Below, piece by piece: positions 11,301 to 20,594 of a stretch of 41,135 bases of DNA (position 1 is its first letter; every line of letters begins with the position of its first letter). Source of the DNA: Cercozoa sp. M6MM (Eukaryota > Endomyxa: Ascetosporea); NCBI GenBank assembly GCA_040357565.1, contig JBDODJ010000100.1. The stretch is one strand, 5' to 3'. The notes below the pieces were generated by a model. It did no database searches. It saw only the letters and a list, made by a program, of their open reading frames with translations, and was not told where the DNA came from. A program made the position numbers and the translations under genes.

Positions 11301-13058
11301 CAACAAGCAAAAACGCTTACCGTAATTGCGCCAGCCAAAGTTCTCGGCAATCCAGTGCAACGCTGGGTCCGTAATGTCCTCTTTCGGTGCCTCGATCGTT
11401 GTCTCGGTCGAGTTTTGCTCAACATTGCCTTTTGGTGGCGGGTTTTCGGCATTTTCACCGTTTTCGAAATTTTCGGAGCTTTGACTGTCATTTTTGGTTT
11501 TCGTCAGGCCACTTGTGTATTTTTCGAGTGACAACTGGTCGAAAAACAGGTGCTCACAGACTCCGCGCGGATCCTCCAGCACTAAGCAAGATAGTCTCAG
11601 TCGCTGCTCGCACAAAAATCAAGCAGCAGGCACCGATGAAAACTCGCATTGCACAGTACGCGCGAACGAAAGCTGCGACCTGCAAGAAACGTTAGAACAA
11701 AAGGCAGAAACAATTTCAAGAAACAAACCTGAGGGTCCGCGATGCCTCGGATAGCATCAGCCACTCGCCTGTTGAAAGCACGGGCACATTGAGCAACCAC
11801 TGCTGAAGCAAAGCTTGGGTACAGGCAGGTCTCTAGCATGGCATCCTTCCCAGGCGAAACGAACAGGTAGCACGGCAGCAGTGCCAGCTCAATCAGAATT
11901 CGCGGTAGCAGTTCGCGAATGCACACAACCTGTCACAAAAAAAGTGTTTCAGGTACAACACAATCAACGAAACTGTCTCGAAACTTGCACCTTGAAAAAC
12001 CAATTGTCGCACAGCACACGTGCACGTGGATGCACTTGCTCCGGGCGCACGCACCACTGCCGTCGCTCCTGCGTCTGCTCGGCATCGATATCGCACACGC
12101 CACACAGTCGCGCAAACACGCGATCGCCGAAACCTGCAGCGTTAATTATTTCTCTTTCAAAAAGTGGAGAATGAAAAAGACGAGAAAACGCACTGTCCAA
12201 AATTCGAGCTGCCAGGCAAAATAGCGACGGAAGAAGCGATTTTGGAACACGAGCGTCGCCCAACTGAACAAAGACAAAGGACTTCCACACTAGCTCAGTT
12301 ACTCATATTTAAACTGAACTCGAAACCTGCTTGGCGATGCGAATGGCCACCTTCAACGCAGCAACTCGATCACCTACAAGTAAAACAAATTAATTCGCCT
12401 CCCAGTCCCAGGAAGGCTTCCGCGCGGATACAACATTTCACAAACCTCGTTCGTCCCAGGACTTGCGAAGAGACGTGTCGTGGTGACGCAACAGTGAAAT
12501 GAACTGCGTCTGTGACATCGAAACGCCCGATTTGCTCATCAGTTGCTTTTGACGTCGCTTGAGACGGGCCTCTTCGTTCTCCCTGCAGTTTTGATTCAAA
12601 AAAGTTTTTTCATGCAAAGAACAACTCAGTCAAACAAAAGCCCACATTTGCAGGAACGACGCATCAACAGCGATGTGTTCTTTGCTCTTGTAGTTGCGAA
12701 GAATCTCCTCTGTGCGCTTCTCGAAACTGCGCAAGAAATAAAAAATAAAAAGAAAACTGCCGCTGAAGGAGGCAAAAGTTGCGTACTTGGGAGTTTCAGA
12801 GTGGAACGGGAGCGTTTCGGAGGTATCTGCATCGGTCGCCGTGTGTATCGTCGCCTGCAAAGGATCGTGTTCTTGAAGCGGATCATCACGTGGACTCGTC
12901 GTCTTGCTTTCGCCGCTCGACGAAACTTCGACACGAAGTGGATCCTCGTCAGCAGGCACAAAACCTGACACGTGCTGCCATGGCGTTTCGGGGCCACCAC
13001 GCGGCAGCAACTCCATCCTCGCGGACGATCGCAGTTGTCGCGCGTCTGCCTGAAACAT
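8364..13058 (-). CDS. VPS35L: VPS35L (C16orf62) homologue, Retriever subunit
   Basis: The large alpha-solenoid subunit of Retriever, the endosomal cargo-recycling complex that works with COMMD/CCDC22/CCDC93 and WASH. Landmarks in order from the N-terminus: an acidic segment with DPL motifs; RVAALKVAIRIAKQV, matching human 'KVKALKIVIQCSKLL'; LCDNWFFKVQ followed by VVCIRELLPRILIELALL, matching 'LNWFFKIASIRELIPR'; then VADAIRGIADPQ, matching 'CMIRGIGDPL'. Further on are ALHWIAENFGW, AALAFLHVTLPSLAHL, GQLECLVRGATVAQQCELF, LYLHVALLRLLSA, and NRELYYGDPAFNDESHKVI, matching 'LYGGDSKFLAENNK'. It ends at TGA 8364-8366. The start at 13058 (MFQADARQL) is chosen over a Met 14 codons downstream because upstream residues still look coding. 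Introns in the 3' half are unusual: G-rich on the + strand, with a TAGG minisatellite and an assembly gap. Confidence 0.8.
9208..9620. repeat. G-run and GGGGTAAA-like low-complexity intron sequence
   Basis: Three separate VPS35L introns carry GATAAAGAG repeats (9208-9245), GGGGTAAA/GGGCTAAA repeats (9409-9442), and pure G runs near 9278, 9571 and 9607. On the sense strand these are long C or pyrimidine tracts. Similar GGGGTAA stretches recur near 10136-10175 and 10618-10650. Exon sequence lies between them. Confidence 0.7.
9746..9936. repeat. GTAGGGTAGGTA-type minisatellite with an assembly gap
   Basis: Irregular tandem copies of TAGGTAG and TAGGGTAG fill an intron of VPS35L. It reads pyrimidine-rich on the sense strand. 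A run of 10 N at 9864-9873 marks where assembly failed, so the true length is unknown. Confidence 0.85.
11562..11571. other. TCCGCGCGGA palindrome, copy 3 (coding, VPS35L)
   Basis: The same 10-mer, here inside the VPS35L exon reading LEDPRGVCEH on the minus strand. Confidence 0.3.
12419..12428. promoter_or_regulatory. TCCGCGCGGA palindrome, copy 4 (VPS35L intron)
   Basis: Noncoding copy inside a VPS35L intron. It is embedded in a 17-mer, GCTTCCGCGCGGATACA (12417-12433), that is identical to 30178-30194. Confidence 0.35.
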
Positions 13059-13496
13059 GCAACAAAACGCTCGAAGATAAGATAACAATATGTTCAGTAA
13101 TGAATTACTGCAACGTTGGCACTGGACCACTGTACAATGTGGTGTGTGGGAAGCACACTGCTCATGCGTGCTGCATACTTTTATCGGCTCATACTGGGCT
13201 CAGCGTGATTCCCAGTGTTTCTGTAAAACAGAACGTCGTCGCTGCAGCTTCTTGCTTTGCTTCGCGCACTGTCCACGAAAGCCACGCTCTGGGTACGCTC
13301 TCTGTTAGAGTGATATAATCATGGTGCTGCAAAAGCGATCAAAAGCAAGCTGGCTGTTGTTGCAGTCGTTCTGGTGCAAAAAATCAGTTGGAGCCAGCTA
13401 CCACCTCTACTTCGTGCAACACACTCTCGATCGATGCGTAATCTGTGTCGTACCGTTCAAGGGATCGCGCCGCAATCGCGCAGCTTCTCGGTTGGA
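13059..13496. promoter_or_regulatory. Divergent promoter region, VPS35L / carbonic anhydrase
   Basis: These 438 bp lie between the start codons of two oppositely oriented genes. An open frame begins with ATG at 13321, but it shares no frame or family match with the carbonic anhydrase, so I treat it as upstream sequence. No clear TATA box is visible. Confidence 0.5.
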
Positions 13497-14414
13497 ATGG
13501 AGCCGTCGAGTCTCCTGCAGCGCAATCGGTGAGACCGCGATCTTGATCTCACATGTCAGATCTGCACAACATCCCAGCACTGCGCACGCCTTGTGTTGTT
13601 GTTTTTTCTTGTGCCTTGCGTGACTTGTTGTTGTTGTTGCTGTCGCAGCGAATGGGCCTCCAAGCAGGAGCCCGAGCTGTTCGAGCAAATGTCGTCTGGA
13701 CAGGCACCCGAGTTCCTGTGGATCGGATGCGCCGACTCGCGTGTGCCGGCAGCTTCGCTGATGCAGCTCAAGCCAGGTATGATGTGCCACTTTAGCCACC
13801 CGTGTGTTTCTCCGAAACGTTGCTGCTGCGTGGGACAGGCGATGTCTTTGTGCACCGCAACGTGGCCAACGTCATCGTTCCGAGTGACCTCAACTCGCAG
13901 GCGGTGCTGCAGTACGCCGTGCACACTCTCAAGGTGCGCCACATCATCGTGTGCGGGCACCACCAGTGCGGTACTTTGATTTGTAATCTTTCGAGGAGTG
14001 GGAAGGGCACAACTAGGACGTGCCTGTATGTGTGTCCAGGTGGTGTGCAAGCCGCCATGGACGATGCGTGCGACCACGGCGTGATCGACATCTGGCTGGA
14101 CCATGTGCGCGAGGCACGCAACGCCGTACAGGACCGACTTGATGCTGTAGTTTTTCCTTTTCTGCCTTCTTTGATGTTGTATTGCTTGCATCATGCCGGT
14201 GCTGTGTGGACAGCTGCCTGAGAAGGAGCGCTGGCAGGCCATGTGCGAACTGAATGCGCTGGCTCAGGTGCATTTTGTCTCTTTTTTTGTGACAGGGCCT
14301 CTGACATTTCCTTGCTTACAGGCGCGCAATGTGGCACGAACCACGGCCGTGCGTTCTGCCTGGCGTAAGAAGCAACCCCTTGCCGTTTACGCCGTACTGC
14401 CTTCAGAAACTAGG

Positions 14415-14475
<61 letters not shown>

Positions 14476-14758
14476 GTGTGTGTATCACTTCAATCGTACA
14501 GTGGTGCTACGGTCTCAATGACGGCCTTTTGCGGTATCGTTTTAACTGTGTGTCTGTGTGCCTGTGTTTCTGTGTCTGTGTCTGTGTGTGACCATTCTTG
14601 TTCGTCTGCCTGTACCACTGTCTGTGTGAAGTGATCTCGGGTGTACACTCGAGTCGCGTGAGGACATTGATGAGGTGTTCGCCAAGGCCGTCGATTCCGT
14701 GTTTGCTCGGTACGCTCCCGCCCCCGACTCGGCGTCCACTCCCACACAGTGCCAGTGA
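13497..14758 (+). CDS. Beta-class carbonic anhydrase
   Basis: A zinc enzyme interconverting CO2 and bicarbonate. Exon 1 (13497-13528) reads MEPSSLLQRNR and is spliced into EWASKQEPELFEQM, reproducing the family start 'LLENNRxWA'. Zinc and active-site motifs: WIGCADSRVPA (Cys ligand plus the Asp/Arg dyad) and IIVCGHHQCGGV (His and Cys ligands, the last Cys/Gly split by an intron). Other landmarks are DVFVHRNVANVIVPSDLNSQ, VLQYAVHTLKV, and YGLNDGLLRDLG after the (GT)n intron. The stop is TGA 14756-14758. There is no signal or transit peptide at the chosen start, so the protein is probably cytosolic. All catalytic residues are present. The gene is divergent from VPS35L and convergent with calmodulin. 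Introns run from about 50 nt to over 100 nt where GT repeats expand them. Confidence 0.9.
14418..14474. repeat. (GT)n in a carbonic anhydrase intron
   Basis: About 28 GT units sit between the exon ending PLAVYA and the exon beginning WCYGLNDG. The following intron is also GT-rich but imperfect (14549-14590). Confidence 0.9.
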
Positions 14759-15105
14759 GCATTGCGTCCGCCGTCGGTGGCGTTCTACTGTCGCGCTTGC
14801 CTGATTGGTTTCGAGTAGGCAACTGGTGAATACAGTTGCCGTGCTGCCGCCTGGCCACTTGACCTACGTTACAGACCTGAACGTACGCGTATAACCTAGC
14901 CTAGCAACACAATTGCAGCCATTACGACCATTGACAGTTACTAAGGATGCATAGACTTTTTTCCGTGCCAGAACCGATTTGATTCCGTTTAGTTTGACTC
15001 AGGCTCAATTTTCTTACTCGTAATCTGCGCTGGCAGACGTGTCTTGGCACCCAACTCAACAAGACACACGGATTCGCCGGAGTCGGACGCGGAAGACTCG
15101 CTTCT
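14759..15105. other. Convergent intergenic region, carbonic anhydrase / calmodulin
   Basis: These 347 bp hold the 3' UTRs of two converging genes. I see no exon or repeat in them. Confidence 0.5.
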
Positions 15106-15748
15106 TTAGTTCGCCATCATCACTGCTCATACAAGGACAGATTCGGCAAGTTCACAAGAGCCAGAAAACACGGTACTCTTCACAAACTCCTCGTAGTTGA
15201 TCTGGCCATCACCATCGGCGTCGGCCTCGCGGATCATGTCCTCGACCTCCTCCTCGGAGAGCTTCTCGCCAAGGTTGGTCATCACGTGGCGAAGCTCGGC
15301 CGCCGAGATGAAGCCGTTGTTGTCCTTGTCGAACACCTTGAACGCCTCGCGGATCTCGTCCTCCGAGTCGGTGTCGCGCATCTTCTTGGCCATCATCGAG
15401 AGGAACTCCGGGAAGTCAATCGTGCCGTTGCCATCAGCGTCGACTTCGTTGATCATGTCGTGCAGCTCGGCCTCGCTCGGGTTCTGACCAAGCGAGCGCA
15501 TCACAGTGCCGAGCTCCTTCGTCGTGATCGTGCCATCGCCGTCCTTGTCGAAAAGAGAGAAGGCTTCCTTAAATTCGGCGATCTGGCCTTCGGTCAGCTG
15601 GTTGGCGCTCTGTGCACACAGCAACAAACATTTGTTCGATCCCACCAAATTGTAAAGCACAAAATCCAAAACGCAAAAAATAAACTCTACATGAAAACAC
15701 CGGCTATTACGGCCAAGCAATGGATCGGAGCAGTTGGTGAGGTACCAT
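15106..15748 (-). CDS. CALM: Calmodulin, three coding exons
   Basis: The universal EF-hand calcium sensor, about 150 residues. Exon 1 is the ATG alone (15746-15748). A 136-nt intron (15610-15745, GTACCT..TGCACAG) leads to exon 2 (15177-15609), which starts [17 protein letters not shown]. It carries four canonical calcium loops: [36 protein letters not shown] and [12 protein letters not shown]. Reading on past EEFVK gives a non-calmodulin tail. A 54-nt intron (15123-15176, GTACCG..GAGCAG) instead joins a 17-nt last exon and restores the family ending, VKMMMAN then TAA at 15106-15108. A TATA-like element lies about 76 bp upstream of the ATG. The gene is on the same strand as the annexin fusion, 338 bp downstream of its stop. 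Confidence 0.95.
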
Positions 15749-15823
15749 GGTTTATGGCACACGATTTGCAAAAAACAAGCGAGTTGTTCTCAGCCACAAG
15801 TTATCTGACAGGCGTTGTGCAGA

Positions 15824-15831
15824 CTTATATA
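15824..15831 (-). promoter_or_regulatory. TATA-box-like element of calmodulin
   Basis: The minus strand reads TATATAAG here, 76-83 bp before the calmodulin ATG, a plausible core-promoter distance allowing a short 5' UTR. I noticed no equally good match upstream of the other genes. Confidence 0.4.
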
Positions 15832-15879
15832 GCACTCGGTGTGCGCTCTGCAGCAAGGTTAACCTGTAGCGGTCCGTTT

Positions 15880-15912
15880 CGGCAGGACCTTTATTTTTAT
15901 TTTTTCCTGCCG
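15880..15912. repeat. Perfect 8-bp inverted repeat upstream of calmodulin
   Basis: CGGCAGGA (15880-15887) and TCCTGCCG (15905-15912) are exact inverse copies around a 17-nt T-rich centre. They lie about 50-80 bp upstream of the TATA-like element on the minus strand. This could be a regulator site or a hairpin near the 3' end of the upstream transcript. Confidence 0.4.
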
Positions 15913-16086
15913 TATTTTTTTTCTGTGGACAAAAGTAAAAGCAAAATGACTGAGATTTTGTCATCTTGTGGAGCTGCAGTAAAAGTGCCGCCGCACATCA
16001 TTATTTCGTGCGTTTGCTCAAGCGATTGTACGAACAAAACTATGTGCGTTCTGGATGCATCGATATCGGTGTGCGGTATTTTTTAA

Positions 16087-19000
16087 TTACTCCGCCAAGG
16101 CCTTCATCAGGGTCGCGAGGTGTCCGCTAAGTTCAGCGTCCAATGTGTCGCTCAGGCGAAGCTGCTTCAAGTTCGCCTGGGCGTGGATGCAAACGAAGTG
16201 AACCTACTCATAGAGGGGTGTAAGAGAGAGCACCAGAGCGAACAAAGCAGGTGTACCAATGCATGCTCGTCTGTGCCGTGGCCGTCACAGTAGCGCGCGA
16301 ATTGTTGCAGGAAGAACGCATTCGAGTCACGAGCGCAAAGCAGCGTGCGGTCAACGAACGCAGTGAGCCACTGCTTTTCGTGGCCGTCAGTGTTTTCGTC
16401 GGTGAGTGAGTCGACAAGAGCTGCCGCAATGTCACTTTGGTATGCAGAAGCAACACACCGCAGAGTCGAGCGCGCTTCTTTTGACAACAGTTGCAAAGCG
16501 TCCATGTTAGTCACGTGCTGCTCAACTTCATCCTACAAGCACATCGGACTGAAGATGCCTAGACAATTTAAAGAAATAAAAACTGACCTTTGTGAGTCCT
16601 CGTTCAGCGCTGCGAACCGAAGTTGCCGCTTGCAGCACACTCACAAGGCGGCGACCGTCGCTCTTCATCTCGGACTCAAGGTCTTTGAGAAGGTCACGAT
16701 TGAATTCTTGGTTGTAGGCACTTGCGACATCGCACTTAAAGGCGGCTGCGCTGATGAGTGTGTCCAAAACACTATTCTCGTTCGTGCCAGCGCCACTCAT
16801 TGCTTCACGTAGCATGTGAGCATGCAGTGTTGCGACGTCCTTGAACAAAGCAAGAGCTCCCATCTCAAGGTCGCCTGAGAGCTCACTCTTCAAATCAGTC
16901 AGTAGGTCACGGTTGAACTTCTCGCCGTACGCACGCTGGATGCCAATGCGTTGCTCAAAGGATCGCGACGACAGCAAGGAGACGATGGCATCTTCGTCAG
17001 TGCCAAGACCCTTCATGGCAGCTCGTAGCGTTTCGGCGTCAGTCTGGAAATCACCATTTTTTTCGCCAGCTACGACCGTGCAGAGTGTCATTTCGACTTC
17101 GTTTGGATCCGGGTACAGCCGCTCGCTCACCTCGGTGTCTGCGCTCTTTGACTCGCTTTGAGGCTTGGCTACGCTCGGTTTGTCCTGGGAACGACTCGTC
17201 TTCGTATCCGCAGGATTCTTCTTGTAAGTCGAAGTAGGTTGGTTCACTAGAGCAGCTTTGGGTTTTCTCGTCGCCTCTAAAACGCGGGGCTTCTCCAGTT
17301 TCACTGCACTCGCGGAGGAGTGCATCGGCGGCACTTCAAGTTTTTGAACTTGCGCATCTTTGTTCGAGTAATTGGCCACTGAGTTGGTGCTCAGCCAGAT
17401 CGAAGGTAGCTCTGTCGTCTTCTGTAACTTAATTTCGACAGAGAGATTTCCGGCGGTTTGTTCTTCGGCATCCTCATCTTCGAAGGTGAAGGAACGTTCC
17501 TGACATGGGGAAGCCAGGCGTTGGAGACCCATATTCCATCCGACGTCGCCTGTCGCACACTGCTCAGCCGTGTCGGTACCTGTGACACCGTCACCATTGA
17601 TCGCTTTGCTTGCACACTCAGCGGCATCTTTCGCCTTACTCTATGGATGATGCAAGTGCGGAAATGCACGGGGCAAACAAAGTCAGGTGCAAACTAAATT
17701 ACCTCAAGTGTGCGAACAATCTGCTGTAGAACTGCTGAATCGTTGTCCCTCGTACCGACGGGCAGTAGTCCTTGCGTTGCCTCTGCTGCTTTCGTTTTCG
17801 CCACGCGAAGTGCAAGAACTCGACGCATAAGCACATCACCGTGGCGTGAGGTGTCAGAGGCAAGACGTCGAACCCTCCGAACAGCTTGTGGTGACTTTGG
17901 ATTTGTTGCGCTTTCTTCGGTGTTGTGCTCGAAGGTTCTGTTCGAAAGTTCCTCGCGCAGACGCTCGGTGGTTGCCTCGTACTCCGACACGCGTGAGAAC
18001 AGTGAGTAGTTTCGTTTATCGGCAGTGTACAGTCGCGTGGTAAGCTCCTCCAAGGAAATCCCAATCCCTTGCTCGATTTGGCGCACGTGCTCGCGCAACT
18101 CCTCGCACCTTGTCTGGGTTTCGTCGAGCTGGGCTTGCTTCTGCTCGAGCTCACGCTGCTGTCTCAAGTAACTGCGCGAAGAATGGAAGCCACTACTCGG
18201 CCGAGAAGATCCGTTTGAAACGGCCTGAATTAAACAACGTATCCTCATTGCCTAGCGAACTGTAAATACATTGCGCATTCGAAAGTGAGTACCGACGCAG
18301 TGCGGCGAGCCAAGGCCTCTCCTTTCTTTCGAAGTGCGACACTTGCACGACGCTCGCGCTCGCGAAATTGCGCTTCAAACTCGGCTTGCTCTATATGCTG
18401 CTGCTTCTTGAGAGCAGTCACCTGTGTGTCCCAGTTGCGACCCAAGGCTTTGATGAGACGAACGCATTCCTTCTGGCGAGTCGTTACCTCCACAAAACAC
18501 TTGTCGCGCTTGAAGAAGGAATCATCACTCTCTGAGATGGCGGTTTGCATTAAAAGCTTCTTGCTCTCTAGTTCGGAAGTCAAATTTGCGACGACCTGAT
18601 CGAAAACCAAGCGGCCACGCTTCAAGGCGTCAATGACTTCAACGAGTTTCTTGCACTGACCGAGCTTGTTGTTGTAGGTGACCTTCGCTTTCTCAAGACG
18701 CGCTTCCAGCCGAGCCACATTTGCGGTACCTTTGCGAGCCTCAATCACAGGCGCGTTGTGCCCGCCGATGCGACGCTTGGTGTCCAAAAGCTCCTGCTCG
18801 GCCGCTTCTACCGCGTCATCGAGTCCGGCCAATTCACCTTCGAGCTTCATCGATTCGGCTCGAAGACGGATCTGCGCACGCTGAATTTTAAGCACCGTCT
18901 CTACTGTACTGCTTCGACCCTGTTCGCCTATCTCCACCGTGTCCGGAATCTGCATTGCCGGGATTTCTCTTCGTTCCGAAGGACCCTGAATTGAGATCGA

Positions 19001-19210
19001 AAGTTAAAATACCGACTGAGAAGATGCTTCAGCGACCGAAATGAGTTCAGCGGTGCGAAAACGAAAGCCGTCTCGCACAGCGTGCACCTTCTCCTTGTCA
19101 CTGCCAAGCACGAGCTTGTCTGAGTGCTTCAACTTACGCAGCTCCAATTGACGCATCTGCTGGTGTAAACCCCCGAGTCGCAGCGCCTTCGGTTGCGCTT
19201 TCTTGCCCAT
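16087..19210 (-). CDS. Dynein-docking-like coiled coil fused to a four-repeat annexin
   Basis: Six exons: 19013-19210, 18293-18985, 17703-18224, 16588-17640, 16257-16532, 16087-16203. They total 2859 nt, exactly 953 codons including the stop. Residues about 70-440 resemble ODAD1/CCDC114/CCDC63 (Chlamydomonas DC2), the outer-dynein-arm docking coiled coil: NVARLEARLEKAKVTYNNKL, LKRGRLVFDQVVANLTSELE and RLYTADKRNYSLFSRVSEYE match the family's 'LENRLDKALVKFN', 'RERVVFD' and 'ERNFALFNYVNE' blocks. A low-complexity linker follows. Then comes an annexin with calcium-loop motifs GLGTDED, GAGTNEN and GHGTDEH; the third repeat lacks the GxGT loop. The fusion join is a 62-nt intron (17641-17702), GAG|GTAATT..CCATAG|AGT, phase 0. 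The annexin frame runs about 36 codons upstream of its first Met, up to a TAG that is the acceptor itself. Intron 1 (18986-19012) is only 27 nt as drawn; a 51-nt alternative is also in phase. Confidence 0.75.
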
Positions 19211-19775
19211 CTGTGGCTAATTTCCTCCTATCTCCGATGCTTATCGTTTAGTTCGCTCACTCGGTAACTACGCTCCGATTCCTATGACTTTACGTTTGAT
19301 TGAATTTGAAGTTGAAAAACGCTGCTTTCGCGTTTCTTTGTCTGCAGTGTTGACCGCCGACGGCGAACGTCGCGTCAAGTTTGAACGTTCGGTTAACCGT
19401 GACTTTTCGATCCAGGCAAGAATCGCTGACAACTCATGATCGTGCATCGTTTCAAACTGAACAAGTTGCCTGCGTCCAGTGGAGTCCCACATCGCATCGC
19501 ATCCAATCGCCCGGCCTGCCGTCGATGGATCGCGCGGCGGAATTCGAAACGAAATAGCGTAGAGTGATAAAATGAACATAACGTAACCAACCCAACACGA
19601 AACGACAGACGAGATGATCGGAGGCCCGCCGGCCGAGCAGAGTTGCCAGCCAGGTTTTAATTCATTGCAATTGCGTCAAATTGACCGGGACCTGGCTGCA
19701 AACTGAAATAAGACAGAAAACTGGATCGATTCGATAATTGAAGAGCTGGAAACCGGGGAGAGAAACAGTCATGCC
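19211..19775. other. Region upstream of the fusion gene, unresolved short ORFs
   Basis: These 565 bp separate the fusion gene start from the stop of the next gene. They hold a 103-codon open frame on - (19268-19579, containing GRAIGCDAMWDSTGRRQLV) and a 51-codon frame on + from ATG 19284 (MTLRLIEFEVEKRC). They overlap on opposite strands, and neither matches a family I know. At most one can be real. Promoter and 5' UTR sequence is the default explanation. Confidence 0.3.
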
Positions 19776-20445
19776 TCAGATCTCCTGGTAGGAACCGTAG
19801 CCGTAGCGGGCATCGCCCGTGGCAGGTGTATCATTGCCAAGAGTGCTGTTGCCAACGATCTTGCCGTAGACACGACTGCGCGAAAAGGCAACGTCAAACA
19901 AACAGATAGATGAAAGCAAAGCAGAATTCGCACCGGTAGTGATCGATGCCAGGCAGAACCTCGATACCGCGCGCACCCTTCACTTGATGCTTGTAGCCGC
20001 AGCCCACAAAGCACAGGACGAGCGAGATGATAAAGACCGACAGGAAGAACTTCTCAGCACCGCTCATGCCATCCTTGCCTACGCACAACACACACATACA
20101 CACGCATACACACAGACACACAGACACACAGACACACAGACACACGCACACACACAATCACTGTTCTTGCATGCACGAGAAGAGTCCACAGAAACGCGTA
20201 CTTGGCTCCGGATTCGGTTCCTTGACAACGGCACTCGCCGGGCACACTTTGATTAGCTTCTACGGAGAAACGCTCATCCCAATTCTCAACACAGAAAACG
20301 AAAGTTTGCACGCACCAGCTGAAGGTCATCGTAGTTTTGCATATGCGACAGCTTGAGAGTCGACGCAAAGCTGCCTTCCTTGCGGCAAGTGAAATCCACT
20401 CGCAGATGACTAACCCACGAGCACAGGATCAAGGTGCGTGCGTGC

Positions 20446-20481
<36 letters not shown>

Positions 20482-20487
20482 GTGTGC

Positions 20488-20536
<49 letters not shown>

Positions 20537-20546
20537 NNNNNNNNNN

Positions 20547-20594
<48 letters not shown>

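Noticed and set aside
13321-13623. 100-codon frame starting with ATG upstream of the carbonic anhydrase
   Set aside because: Not in the enzyme's frame after splicing, no family features, and it overlaps the real first exon in another frame.
15127-15176. Divergent 16-residue calmodulin C-terminus
   Set aside because: It disappears when the 54-nt GTACCG..GAGCAG intron is removed, restoring the normal MMMA-type ending.
15286-16086. 266-codon open frame on the + strand over calmodulin
   Set aside because: It is antisense to the highly conserved calmodulin exon and continues into its promoter; no family match.
16841-17161. Open frames on + opposite the annexin domain
   Set aside because: Shadow frames created by the codon bias of the annexin exon.
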